6,514 bases of DNA, from positions 1 to 6,514 of the forward strand of contig QFOT01000126.1 in NCBI GenBank assembly GCA_003241285.1, given 5' to 3'. How positions within the stretch are numbered: position 1 is the stretch's first letter; every line of letters begins with the position of its first letter. The DNA comes from Micavibrio aeruginosavorus. GTDB taxonomy: Bacteria > Pseudomonadota > Alphaproteobacteria > Micavibrionales > Micavibrionaceae. The position numbers and the translations under genes are program-made. The notes below the pieces were generated by a model. The model saw only the letters and a program-made list of their open reading frames with translations. It searched no databases and was not told where the DNA came from. Below are positions 1 to 6,005 of the stretch, one piece after another.

Positions 1-207
1 GAAATCATGGTAATCGGTGGCGCGAGTATTTATGAACAAATCCTGCCATTTGCTGATAAAATTTATCTTACGATGATCGAAAAAAATTTCGAAGGTGATG
101 CGTGGTTTACCGAACTTAGCATGGAAGACTGGAAAACCACGGCAGAAGAGAAACACGAAGGAGATCCTCCTTTCGTTTTTCTGACACTGGAAAGAATTTG
201 TTGCTAA
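1..207 (+). CDS. folA: Dihydrofolate reductase, C-terminal part (5' end outside window)
   Basis: DHFR reduces dihydrofolate to tetrahydrofolate with NADPH in the cytoplasm, supplying one-carbon units for thymidylate, purine and methionine synthesis. The visible 68 codons begin E-I-M-V-I-G-G-A-S-I-Y-E-Q and match the C-terminal part of the family: the GG-x-x-(I/V)Y nucleotide-binding segment, followed by 'KIYLT', an 'EGDAWF' segment like the E. coli EGDTHF, and a closing 'FLTLER' strand. Family members are about 160 residues, so roughly the first 95 residues, including the catalytic acidic residue, are missing at the window edge. The ATG at 7 is an internal methionine, because the frame is open to base 1 and the GG motif directly follows it. 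The stop is TAA at 205-207. A convergent gene ends 3 bases away. In many Alphaproteobacteria folA lies upstream of hflKC, as it does here at a distance. Confidence 0.93.
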   Translation, partial: EIMVIGGASIYEQILPFADKIYLTMIEKNFEGDAWFTELSMEDWKTTAEEKHEGDPPFVFLTLERICC

Positions 208-210
208 AAC

Positions 211-564
211 CTAAGCCGCCATAATTTCGGGCGATGGGTGTTTGTCTCTAACCGTATTCAGAAATTCCGATACTCTGTGGCGCAGCTCAGGGGATATATT
301 GCCAGCCCCGAGCGCATAGGATTGCTCCATAGCCTCGATAAATCTGAACGCATCGCGAACGCCGCCGGCCTTGTCAGATGACATGATTTTAAGCAAATTT
401 GCTTTAGGGCTATAGGCTGTTCGTAAATTTACTTCCGGCGTAACCATTTCAGAAGCGGCCCAAAAAAACTTCTGGTTTATTTTTTCGACTTTAATTGCAG
501 CTTTGAGAATATCGTTTGATATTCTGTTCACGCCCGCAAGACTATAATCCACCTGTTCAGACAT
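211..564 (-). CDS. Small protein of unknown function (117 aa)
   Basis: I do not recognise this protein. It is 117 residues and looks soluble: there is no signal peptide and no membrane segment. It reads as mostly helical. An N-terminal amphipathic stretch (about 12-40, with 'KAAIKVEKINQKFFWAASEM') is followed by a linker (41-56) and two more probable helices (about 66-83 and 92-107). The tail is short and Pro/Ala-containing. It has no cysteine and no obvious catalytic motif. The start is ATG at 564-562 with only a weak upstream ribosome-site match (CTGAG about 7 bases before it). The stop is TAG at 213-211, 3 bases from the folA stop on the other strand. It lies 90 bp downstream of another unknown gene on the same strand, which in turn follows mrp, so the three may be co-transcribed, although the AT-rich spacer could hold its own promoter. 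It is probably a real gene because the frame is intact, fills the space exactly and does not overlap its neighbours. Confidence 0.7.
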   Translation of the reverse strand: MSEQVDYSLAGVNRISNDILKAAIKVEKINQKFFWAASEMVTPEVNLRTAYSPKANLLKIMSSDKAGGVRDAFRFIEAMEQSYALGAGNISPELRHRVSEFLNTVRDKHPSPEIMAA

Positions 565-595
565 TATTTACTCAGTGTTTTTGATTAAAAAATAA

Positions 596-625
596 AGTCT
601 AATGGAAAACAGAAAAATTATGCAA
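596..625 (-). promoter_or_regulatory. Candidate promoter for the 117-aa gene
   Basis: Within the AT-rich 90-bp gap between the two unknown - strand genes, the - strand reads TTGCAT (625-620) and TAGACT (601-596) separated by 18 bases. This is a moderate match to sigma-70 -35 and -10 boxes (the TTG of the first, four of six in the second), about 32 bases upstream of the ATG. AT-rich DNA gives such matches easily, so this is only a suggestion that the gene may be transcribed separately from mrp. Confidence 0.25.
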
Positions 626-654
626 TTAAATTCGACGCCATATTGATCAAGCAA

Positions 655-1071
655 TTAGATCAAAGGCTCAAAACCCGGCTTCTTATAATACAAAGGTTCA
701 GGCGGATAGAAGATTTGCTGCATCAAAGTTAGAATTCCGTCTTTGACCTCAAGATCGATGACCAGATTACAAACATCAGCCAATATATTGAGCCTGTCTT
801 TAGTGATTGGCTCATAAGATTTTTCCAGACTTGCAGTTTCTGGTCCCGGCGCGGCTTCATCTTCAGGAAGCAAACCCGCCATCAGTTCGACACCAACATC
901 GGCTTGTAGCTTGTCAAGCTGATCTGCCAGTTTGGAATGGGAATTTTCGCGCAGCTCTGCTGCCGCGCTGTCCAGTTCCGGTCCCGCATGCGCCAGAATA
1001 TACAGATACAGCTTTTCACGGGCCCATCCTTGTTTTGCAATCAGAGCCTCTATATCGCCATCATTAATCAT
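655..1071 (-). CDS. Acidic protein of unknown function (138 aa)
   Basis: I do not recognise this protein. It has 138 residues and is strongly acidic (about 25 Asp/Glu against 12 Lys/Arg). It shows no signal peptide or membrane segment, so it is probably cytoplasmic. Two probably helical blocks (about 4-65 and 86-122) flank an acidic Pro/Ala-rich linker (68-82, 'LPEDEAAPGPETA'). The C-terminus is unusual: a Pro/Tyr-rich tail from about 121 ('FYPPEPLYYKKPGFEP'). There is one cysteine (C101) and no catalytic motif that I can name. The start is ATG at 1071-1069, with no good Shine-Dalgarno match in front of it; the stop is TAA at 657-655. It follows mrp on the same strand after 63 bp, so co-transcription is plausible. 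Overlapping + strand frames (807-1067, 937-1119) look like shadows: they are rich in His, Arg and Pro and have no recognisable features. A link to Fe-S metabolism would be guesswork from position alone. Confidence 0.72.
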   Translation of the reverse strand: MINDGDIEALIAKQGWAREKLYLYILAHAGPELDSAAAELRENSHSKLADQLDKLQADVGVELMAGLLPEDEAAPGPETASLEKSYEPITKDRLNILADVCNLVIDLEVKDGILTLMQQIFYPPEPLYYKKPGFEPLI

Positions 1072-1134
1072 AATAACTTGATTACAGGTAAGTTAAGCCT
1101 TGATGCAAGAAATTTATGATGGCCGGTTTTTGAA

Positions 1135-2151
1135 TTATGATCGAGCCAGCTTCTGCGCTGCTGAATGATAAACATTGGCAAGATCGGTGTGATTTAAAGC
1201 CACCGGAATCCCTTCATCGGACTGGCGCCTAACCTCGCCATTCAGGGGTATCTCGCCCAGAAACGGAATGCCTTGCTTTTCGGCTTCCAGCTTCGCACCC
1301 CCATGACCGAAAACATGATCTTCGTGACCGCAATTCACGCAGGCATGATAGGACATATTCTCGACCAGTCCCAAGATAGGCACATCGAGTTTTCTGAACA
1401 TCTCGATGGCTTTGCGCGCATCAATCAAGGCCAGATCCTGCGGCGTCGACACGATCACCGCGCCTGTCACCGGGACTTTCTGGGCGAGCGTCAATTGCGC
1501 ATCACCCGTTCCCGGCGGCAGATCGATGACCAGCATGTCAAGCTCACCCCAGTCGACATCGCGCAAAAGCTGCGTCACCGCCGTCTGGATCATCGGCCCG
1601 CGCCAGATCATCGGCGCGTCTTCTGCGACAAGAAAACCCATCGACATGAATTTTATGCCGTGCTTTTCGAACGGCACGATGCGCTTGTCATTCATTTCGG
1701 GCTTGCCGCTGACGCCCATCAATCTCGGTACGGATGGCCCGTAAATATCGGCATCCATCAAGCCGACTCTCAGGCCTTGCATGGCAAGCGCCACTGCCAG
1801 ATTGGCGGCGACTGTCGATTTTCCAACCCCACCCTTGCCGGAAGCCACAGCGATAATTTTCTTGATATGCGGCAGATCGAGTTTTTTGCCCTTGCCGGAT
1901 GTATCGGCGGGAGCGGCTCTTTCGGCAGTAAGTATGATGATGGCCTTGTTGACATGCCTGATCGCCGAGATTTGCGTTTCGACAATTTGACGTAAAGACT
2001 CCATTTTGCCGGGATCAGACATATCGGCTCTGAGACTGACGATCACATCGCCGGTTTCAGTCACTTCCACGCCATCGACATAAGGCAACGCATTGCATTC
2101 CTGCAGCGCGGCATCGATTTTGTGACGATCCGGAATTTTTTTGAAAAACAT
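1135..2151 (-). CDS. apbC: Mrp/ApbC-family Fe-S cluster carrier P-loop ATPase
   Basis: This is a cytoplasmic ATPase of the Mrp/ApbC/NBP35 family, known to bind a labile Fe-S cluster at a dimer interface and pass it to apo-proteins. The 338 residues show the full layout. Residues 1-78 form a MIP18/DUF59-type domain. A short linker (79-92) follows, then a deviant Walker A 'GKGGVGKS' at 105-112 with its signature lysines. Next come 'DADIYGPSVPRLMG' (133-146), 'MIWRGPM' (181-187) and a Walker B-like 'VIDLPPGTGD' (208-217). The cluster-binding C-x-x-C is at C271 and C274 inside 'ENMSYHACVNC'. The N-terminal domain shows no cysteine in a DPE-C-type context, as is usual for degenerate bacterial copies. 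Length is normal for the family. The start at ATG 2151-2149 gives a complete N-terminal domain; an AGAG about 9 bases upstream is a weak ribosome site. It diverges from hflK and is followed by two unknown genes on the same strand. Confidence 0.96.
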   Translation of the reverse strand: MFFKKIPDRHKIDAALQECNALPYVDGVEVTETGDVIVSLRADMSDPGKMESLRQIVETQISAIRHVNKAIIILTAERAAPADTSGKGKKLDLPHIKKIIAVASGKGGVGKSTVAANLAVALAMQGLRVGLMDADIYGPSVPRLMGVSGKPEMNDKRIVPFEKHGIKFMSMGFLVAEDAPMIWRGPMIQTAVTQLLRDVDWGELDMLVIDLPPGTGDAQLTLAQKVPVTGAVIVSTPQDLALIDARKAIEMFRKLDVPILGLVENMSYHACVNCGHEDHVFGHGGAKLEAEKQGIPFLGEIPLNGEVRRQSDEGIPVALNHTDLANVYHSAAQKLARS

Positions 2152-2233
2152 ATTCAGCTCTAATACCCTGTTTCGGTTGCGTTTAGGTAGAAAAAATATA
2201 TGTTGTAGACATCATTTCAGGAGTATCGAGATT
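2152..2233. promoter_or_regulatory. Divergent intergenic region, mrp / hflK
   Basis: These 82 bases lie between two divergent starts and must hold promoters for at least the + strand hflK-hflC genes and probably for mrp. An A/T-rich core at about 2190-2201 is the natural melting region. On +, TTGCGT (2177-2182) followed after 16 bases by TATGTT (2199-2204) is a weak sigma-70-like pair. On -, the same core offers TATATT (2200-2195), but no convincing -35 box precedes it. I see no clear heat-shock (sigma-32) consensus and no operator palindrome. Confidence 0.4.
2218..2223 (+). promoter_or_regulatory. Shine-Dalgarno site that fixes the hflK start
   Basis: CAGGAG lies 10 bases before the ATG at 2234. 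It is the best ribosome site in the region and supports the ATG at 2234 over a TTG at 2141 in the same frame, which would lie inside the divergent mrp coding sequence and add 31 residues unlike any HflK N-terminus. Confidence 0.75.
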
Positions 2234-3445
2234 ATGGCCCCACAAGACGATAACCCAGACAATAATTTAGGCAATTCCGGCCCCGGCAAGAAGAAAGCCA
2301 ATCCATGGGGATCGCCAGAGCCAAAGCGCGGCCCGTGGCAGCCTAATTCCGGCAATGGCGGTGGTGGAAACCGCCGTGGCCCCGATCAATCCGATCTCGA
2401 CGATATTCTGCGCAAAGTTCAGGGCAATTTCAAAAATGCCTTCGGCAATAACGGCGGCAACAATACTCGTTTGATCACTATCGGCATTATTGCTGTGTTC
2501 CTGATCTGGCTGGCCAGCGGCTTTTACTTCATCCAGTCGAACCAGCACGGCGTCGTTTTGACTTTTGGAAAATACACAAAGACCGATGAGCAACCGGGTC
2601 TTAAATATCGCCTGCCATGGCCATTCCAGTCGGCGACGATCGTTGACGTTACACAGGAACGCCGTTTGCAAATCGGCTATGCAGAAGTTGCGCCTGCCCG
2701 CGGACGGATTGCATCGACATCTTTGAACACAACCGACGAAAGCCTTATGCTGACCGGGGATGAGAATATCATCGACATCAACTTTGTCGTGCTCTGGCGC
2801 ATCAATAACGCTAAAGAATTCCTGTTCTCGCTGCGCGATCCCGACGATACGATAAAACTTGTCGCCTCTTCCGCCATGCGGGAGGTAATCGGCCAGACTA
2901 AAATTCAGTCGGCGCTCACCGAGGGTCGCACCAAGGTTCAAAACGATACCCGCGCCCTGATGCAGCAAATTCTGGATGAATATAAATCAGGCATTACGAT
3001 CAACAACGTCCAGTTGCAGAAAGTCGATCCGCCGGAAGCTGTCGTCGATGCTTTCAACGAAGTCCAGCGCGCAAGGCAAGATCAGGAACGCGCCCGCAAT
3101 ACGGCAGAAGCTTACAGCAATTCCATTCTGCCCGTTGCCAAAGGGGAAGCGTCCAAGCTCCTTCAGCAGGCTGAAGGTTACAGACAGGAAGTCATCAACC
3201 GTGCCAAAGGGGACGCAGCCCGTTTCGATGCCGTCTATGCCGCATATCAATCCGGCCCGAATGTGACCGCTGAACGCATGTATCTGGAAACCATGGAAGA
3301 AGTGATCGGTAATGCCCGCACAATCGTTCTCGGCTCCTCGAACGGTACAAATATTCTGCCTTATTTGCCTGTTCAGAATACGGATAAGGCTGCCAAACCC
3401 AAATTATCGGACGCCGCTTCCCAAGTAACGGCAGGAGATCAATAA
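2234..3445 (+). CDS. hflK: HflK, SPFH-domain subunit of the FtsH modulator complex
   Basis: HflK pairs with HflC in a large inner-membrane SPFH (stomatin/prohibitin/flotillin) assembly that encloses and modulates the FtsH protease. The 403-residue product has a cytoplasmic N-terminal tail rich in Gly, Pro and Asn with 'NPWG' and 'GPWQP' (24-45), typical of HflK. One membrane helix follows at about 79-100. The SPFH domain starts at 'SNQHGVVLTFGKY' (102-114) with 'PGLKYRLPWP' (121-130), and runs through 'TGDENIIDINFVVLWRI' and 'ASSAMREVIGQT' (211-222). A charged coiled-coil region spans about 267-335 ('VDAFNEVQRARQDQERA', 'EGYRQEVINRAKGDA'). The C-terminal end includes 'ERMYLETMEEVI' (347-358), usual in the family, and a polar tail. 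Length is normal. The chosen ATG has CAGGAG at -11; an in-frame upstream TTG is rejected. hflC starts 1 base after its TAA stop, so the two are co-transcribed and probably translationally coupled. Confidence 0.96.
   Translation: MAPQDDNPDNNLGNSGPGKKKANPWGSPEPKRGPWQPNSGNGGGGNRRGPDQSDLDDILRKVQGNFKNAFGNNGGNNTRLITIGIIAVFLIWLASGFYFIQSNQHGVVLTFGKYTKTDEQPGLKYRLPWPFQSATIVDVTQERRLQIGYAEVAPARGRIASTSLNTTDESLMLTGDENIIDINFVVLWRINNAKEFLFSLRDPDDTIKLVASSAMREVIGQTKIQSALTEGRTKVQNDTRALMQQILDEYKSGITINNVQLQKVDPPEAVVDAFNEVQRARQDQERARNTAEAYSNSILPVAKGEASKLLQQAEGYRQEVINRAKGDAARFDAVYAAYQSGPNVTAERMYLETMEEVIGNARTIVLGSSNGTNILPYLPVQNTDKAAKPKLSDAASQVTAGDQ
3433..3437 (+). promoter_or_regulatory. hflC ribosome site inside the end of hflK
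   Basis: AGGAG sits within the last codons of hflK, 9 bases before the hflC ATG at 3447. With stop and start only one base apart (TAA-g-ATG), ribosomes finishing hflK can reinitiate at hflC. This fits the roughly matched amounts needed for a two-subunit assembly. Confidence 0.75.
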
Positions 3446-3446
3446 G

Positions 3447-4322
3447 ATGAAAGACAGTACGAAAGTTGCCATCCTCGCGGTCGTTGCCTTTATTGTCTTC
3501 GTTTTCATGACGTCCGTTTTCGTCGTGAATGAAACGCAGCAAATTATGGTTGTCCGTTTCGGTAATCCCGTTGCGCAGATCAAAAACCCGGGCCTGCATT
3601 TTAAATTCTCCTTTATCGACAACACACGTATTTTTGAAAAACGTATCCTGAATGTCGATCCGCCGGCCGAAGAAGTCCTGCTGACCGACCAGAAACGTCT
3701 TGTCGTCGATACTTTTGCCCGCTACCGCATTACCGATATGCTGATGTTTTTCCAGACGCTCGGCACCGAAACCGCAGGAGAGCAGCGCCTGAACACAATC
3801 ATCAACGCCTCGGTCCGCTCGCATCTGGGCCGGGTTGCGCTTCGTGATGTCCTGTCCGAAAAACGCAACACGCTGATGGACAATATCCTCAAAGAAGTAA
3901 ATGTCGAAACAAAGCGTTTCGGGGTCGAAGTCGTCGATGTCCGTATCGTCCGTGCGGATTTACCGCCGCAAGTGACACAATCAACTTTTGACCGTATGCA
4001 ATCCGAGCGCGAGCGCGAAGCCAAGGAAGCGAGAGCCGAAGGTGAACAGATCGCCCTCGAAATACGCTCCGAGTCTGATAAAGAACGCTCGATTCTTATT
4101 TCCGCCGCACAGCGCGATGCGCAAATCCTGCGCGGTGAGGGCGATAAGGAAGCGATCAAGATTTATTCCGATGCTTTCAGCAAGGACCCGAAATTCTATA
4201 AATTCTACCGTTCTCTGGAAGCCTATCGCAAATCACTGGCCAGTGCCGATAAAACCCTCGTCCTGACGCCGGACAGCGATTTCTTTAAAGCCTTCAAAGA
4301 CAGCAGCCCGGAAGCGCCTTAA
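3447..4322 (+). CDS. hflC: HflC, SPFH-domain subunit of the FtsH modulator complex
   Basis: HflC is the partner of HflK in the membrane-bound complex that restrains and directs the FtsH protease. The 291-residue protein has a very short cytoplasmic N-terminus and a membrane helix at about 7-27 that serves as an uncleaved anchor. The SPFH domain begins at 'VNETQQIMVVRFGNP' (27-41) with 'NPGLHFKFSFID' (47-58) and 'KRILNVDPP' (65-73). It continues through 'INASVRSHLGR' (119-129), 'LRDVLSEKR' (132-140) and 'EVVDVRIVRADLPP' (161-174). A long, highly charged helix follows (about 180-245) with the expected 'MQSEREREAKEARAEGE' and 'RDAQILRGEGDKEA' segments. The 'FYKFYRSLEAYRKSL' (250-264) and 'DSDFFKAF' end segments are standard for HflC. 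Length is normal and nothing is missing. The next gene, a Do protease, begins 100 bp downstream on the same strand. Confidence 0.96.
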   Translation: MKDSTKVAILAVVAFIVFVFMTSVFVVNETQQIMVVRFGNPVAQIKNPGLHFKFSFIDNTRIFEKRILNVDPPAEEVLLTDQKRLVVDTFARYRITDMLMFFQTLGTETAGEQRLNTIINASVRSHLGRVALRDVLSEKRNTLMDNILKEVNVETKRFGVEVVDVRIVRADLPPQVTQSTFDRMQSEREREAKEARAEGEQIALEIRSESDKERSILISAAQRDAQILRGEGDKEAIKIYSDAFSKDPKFYKFYRSLEAYRKSLASADKTLVLTPDSDFFKAFKDSSPEAP

Positions 4323-4422
4323 ATTTGGCCTGACTTGTAACCGCTGCCCCGTTGACGCGAATTTGCTTTAGACCTAGGTTACTGGCCATAAAGAATTCAA
4401 ACTATAATGCTTTGGAGGCGCC
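4323..4422 (+). promoter_or_regulatory. hflC-protease spacer with candidate promoter and inverted repeat
   Basis: This 100-bp gap could let the protease gene be expressed independently of hflKC. TTGACG (4352-4357) is a good -35 match, with the poor -10 match TAGGTT (4375-4380) 17 bases on. An imperfect inverted repeat surrounds it: TGGCC (4326-4330) plus GTAACC (4337-4342) can pair with GGTTAC (4377-4382) plus GGCCA (4384-4388), enclosing about 34 bases. There is no T-run after the right arm, so it does not look like a simple terminator. No small gene of the DUF2065 type, often found here in relatives, is present. Confidence 0.35.
4414..4418 (+). promoter_or_regulatory. Ribosome site of the Do protease gene
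   Basis: GGAGG lies 4 bases before the ATG at 4423. The spacing is slightly short, but the match is strong, and this start yields a clean signal peptide directly at the N-terminus. Confidence 0.7.
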
Positions 4423-5967
4423 ATGCGTCGCGTATATCTGTCCCTTCTAATTTCTGCGTTTGCCATTACTACGCCGGCCCATGCCCAGTTATTTAAGAAA
4501 AAAGACGACGCTTCTCCTCCAGGTATAAACGCGCCGTCCAGTTTTGCCGATCTGGCAGAGCGCCTTTCCCCGGCAGTCGTCAATATTTCATCGACCCAGA
4601 AAATGTCGGAAACATCGGAAGACCTGCCGGAAATGCCGGAGTTCCCCCCCGGTTCTCCGTTCGAAGAATTCTTCAAGGAGTTTCAGCAGCGCCGCGGCGG
4701 TGACGATGGCGAACCGATGCCCGGCACGCCTGCCTCCTCGCTCGGGTCCGGTTTTATCATCGATGCCGAAAAAGGCCTGATCGTTACCAATAATCACGTC
4801 ATTCGCGATGCCGATGAAGTCCGAGTTACGCTTCATGACGACACCACGCTGGACGCCAAGATTCTTGGCAAGGACGACAAGACGGATCTCGCACTGTTAC
4901 AGGTCACCTCGCCAAACCATAAACTGGTCGCTGTACCCTTCGGCAATAGTGACGAGATGCGGGTCGGGGACTGGGTTGTCGCGATCGGCAATCCCTTTGG
5001 TCTGGGCGGCACCGTCACGAGCGGTATCATCTCGGCTCGCGCCCGCGACATCAATTCCGGCCCCTATGACGATTTCATCCAGACCGATGCCTCGATCAAC
5101 CGCGGTAATTCCGGCGGACCGATGTTCAATTTAAAAGGTGAAGTTATCGGCATCAATACCGCGATCTTCTCACCGACCGGCGGCTCTGTCGGCATCGGCT
5201 TTGCCATCCCATCTAACCTTGCAAAACCTATCGTCGATCAGCTTGTCCGCTTTGGCAAAACCAAGCGCGGCTGGCTGGGTATTCGCATTCAAACCGTAAC
5301 ACCGGAGATTGCTGACTCTTTAGGATTGAAAGAATCCGGCGGTGCCCTTGTAGCCAGCATTACACCGAAAGGTCCCGCCGAGATCGCCAAGCTTCAGCCA
5401 GGCGATGTGCTGCTTGAATTCAACAATCAGAAACTGACCGGCATGCGCCAGCTTCCCCGCCTTGTCGCCGAAACGCCGATCGGTACTGACGCGAAAGTTC
5501 TTTACTGGCGCGACGGTAAAACTTTAACCACATCGGTCAAAGTCGGCGAGCTTGAAAAAGCCGAATCCGAAGGCCTGATCGAAAGTGGCGAAGTAAAAGA
5601 AAAAGCCGTTCCCGGCACTGATATAACAGGCTTTGGTGTAACCGTTACGTCCTTGAGCGACTCTCTCCGCGAAGCCTATGAAATCCCGGAGAATGCAAAA
5701 GGCGTTGTCGTCACGGCTGTAAAAAACAACTCCGAAGCAGCCGAAAAAGGATTACAGGTTGGTGATGTCATAGTCGAAATTAATCAGCAAGCTGTTGAAG
5801 ACGCGGCAGGCGCCAAGAAAATCGTCGACGATGCCCAGAAAGCCGGAAAATCCTCAGCTCTTTTGCTGGTGGATCATCAGGGCCGCGGGGATGTCCGTTT
5901 TGTTGCGCTTCGATTTAAGGCGCCTGCGGCTAAAGAAACGCCGAAAACCGACAGACAGCCGAAATAA
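4423..5967 (+). CDS. degP: Do/HtrA-family periplasmic serine endoprotease with two PDZ domains
   Basis: This is an envelope quality-control protease that degrades or holds misfolded periplasmic and outer-membrane proteins. Its 514 residues start with a Sec signal peptide, probably cut after 'PAHA' (residue 21). The trypsin-like domain (about 38-275) has the full catalytic triad: His125 in 'TNNHVI', Asp155 in 'DKTDLALLQV' and Ser230 in 'NRGNSGGP'. A long acidic, Pro-rich insert (about 60-104) corresponds to the regulatory LA loop; unlike E. coli DegP it has no cysteines, and the whole protein has none. PDZ1 runs from about 283 ('RGWLGIRIQ') to 375. PDZ2 runs from about 402 ('GFGVTVTSL') to 497, with the 'GLQVGDVIVEIN' segment at 443-454. 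The C-terminus is a short Lys/Pro tail. Length is normal for the DegP/MucD/DegQ group; the exact member cannot be settled from sequence alone. The gene follows hflKC and ends just before a strong hairpin. Confidence 0.95.
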   Translation: MRRVYLSLLISAFAITTPAHAQLFKKKDDASPPGINAPSSFADLAERLSPAVVNISSTQKMSETSEDLPEMPEFPPGSPFEEFFKEFQQRRGGDDGEPMPGTPASSLGSGFIIDAEKGLIVTNNHVIRDADEVRVTLHDDTTLDAKILGKDDKTDLALLQVTSPNHKLVAVPFGNSDEMRVGDWVVAIGNPFGLGGTVTSGIISARARDINSGPYDDFIQTDASINRGNSGGPMFNLKGEVIGINTAIFSPTGGSVGIGFAIPSNLAKPIVDQLVRFGKTKRGWLGIRIQTVTPEIADSLGLKESGGALVASITPKGPAEIAKLQPGDVLLEFNNQKLTGMRQLPRLVAETPIGTDAKVLYWRDGKTLTTSVKVGELEKAESEGLIESGEVKEKAVPGTDITGFGVTVTSLSDSLREAYEIPENAKGVVVTAVKNNSEAAEKGLQVGDVIVEINQQAVEDAAGAKKIVDDAQKAGKSSALLLVDHQGRGDVRFVALRFKAPAAKETPKTDRQPK

Positions 5968-5972
5968 TACGC

Positions 5973-6005
5973 TAAAGGAGAGATCAGAGAATGATCTCTC
6001 CTTTA
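5973..6005. terminator. Perfect 14-bp hairpin, probable shared terminator
   Basis: TAAAGGAGAGATCA (5973-5986) and TGATCTCTCCTTTA (5992-6005) form an unbroken 14-bp stem with a 5-base loop (GAGAA), starting 5 bases after the protease stop. The A-rich foot on one side and TTT on the other give a short U-run in either direction, so it may end both the + strand protease transcript and the convergent - strand PhzF-family transcript. The U-runs are short (three), which is why confidence is moderate. The stop and last six codons of the PhzF-family gene lie within it. Confidence 0.6.

Noticed and set aside
1074..1095. Short inverted repeat TAACTT / AAGTTA between mrp and the 138-aa gene
   Set aside because: It has only 6 AT-rich pairs with a 10-base loop, too weak to call a terminator or operator.
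1273..1995. Long + strand open frame (240 codons) opposite mrp
   Set aside because: It is wholly antisense to a well-supported ATPase gene, rich in His/Arg/Asp/Gln in the way mirror frames of GC-biased genes are, and has no recognisable domain.
2141..2233. Upstream extension of hflK to a TTG at 2141
   Set aside because: It would overlap the divergent mrp start, has no ribosome site, and adds residues unlike any HflK N-terminus; the ATG at 2234 has CAGGAG in front.
2267..2968. Long - strand open frame (233 codons) opposite hflK
   Set aside because: It is antisense to the hflK coding region, with no family resemblance and no plausible start region of its own.
3195..3824. - strand open frame (209 codons) spanning the hflK-hflC junction
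   Set aside because: It is a mirror frame of two solid genes with composition typical of antisense reading.
4403..4408. Perfect TATAAT just upstream of the protease gene
   Set aside because: It lies 14 bases before the ATG, so transcription would start within or after the ribosome site, and there is no -35 box at the right distance. It is probably chance.
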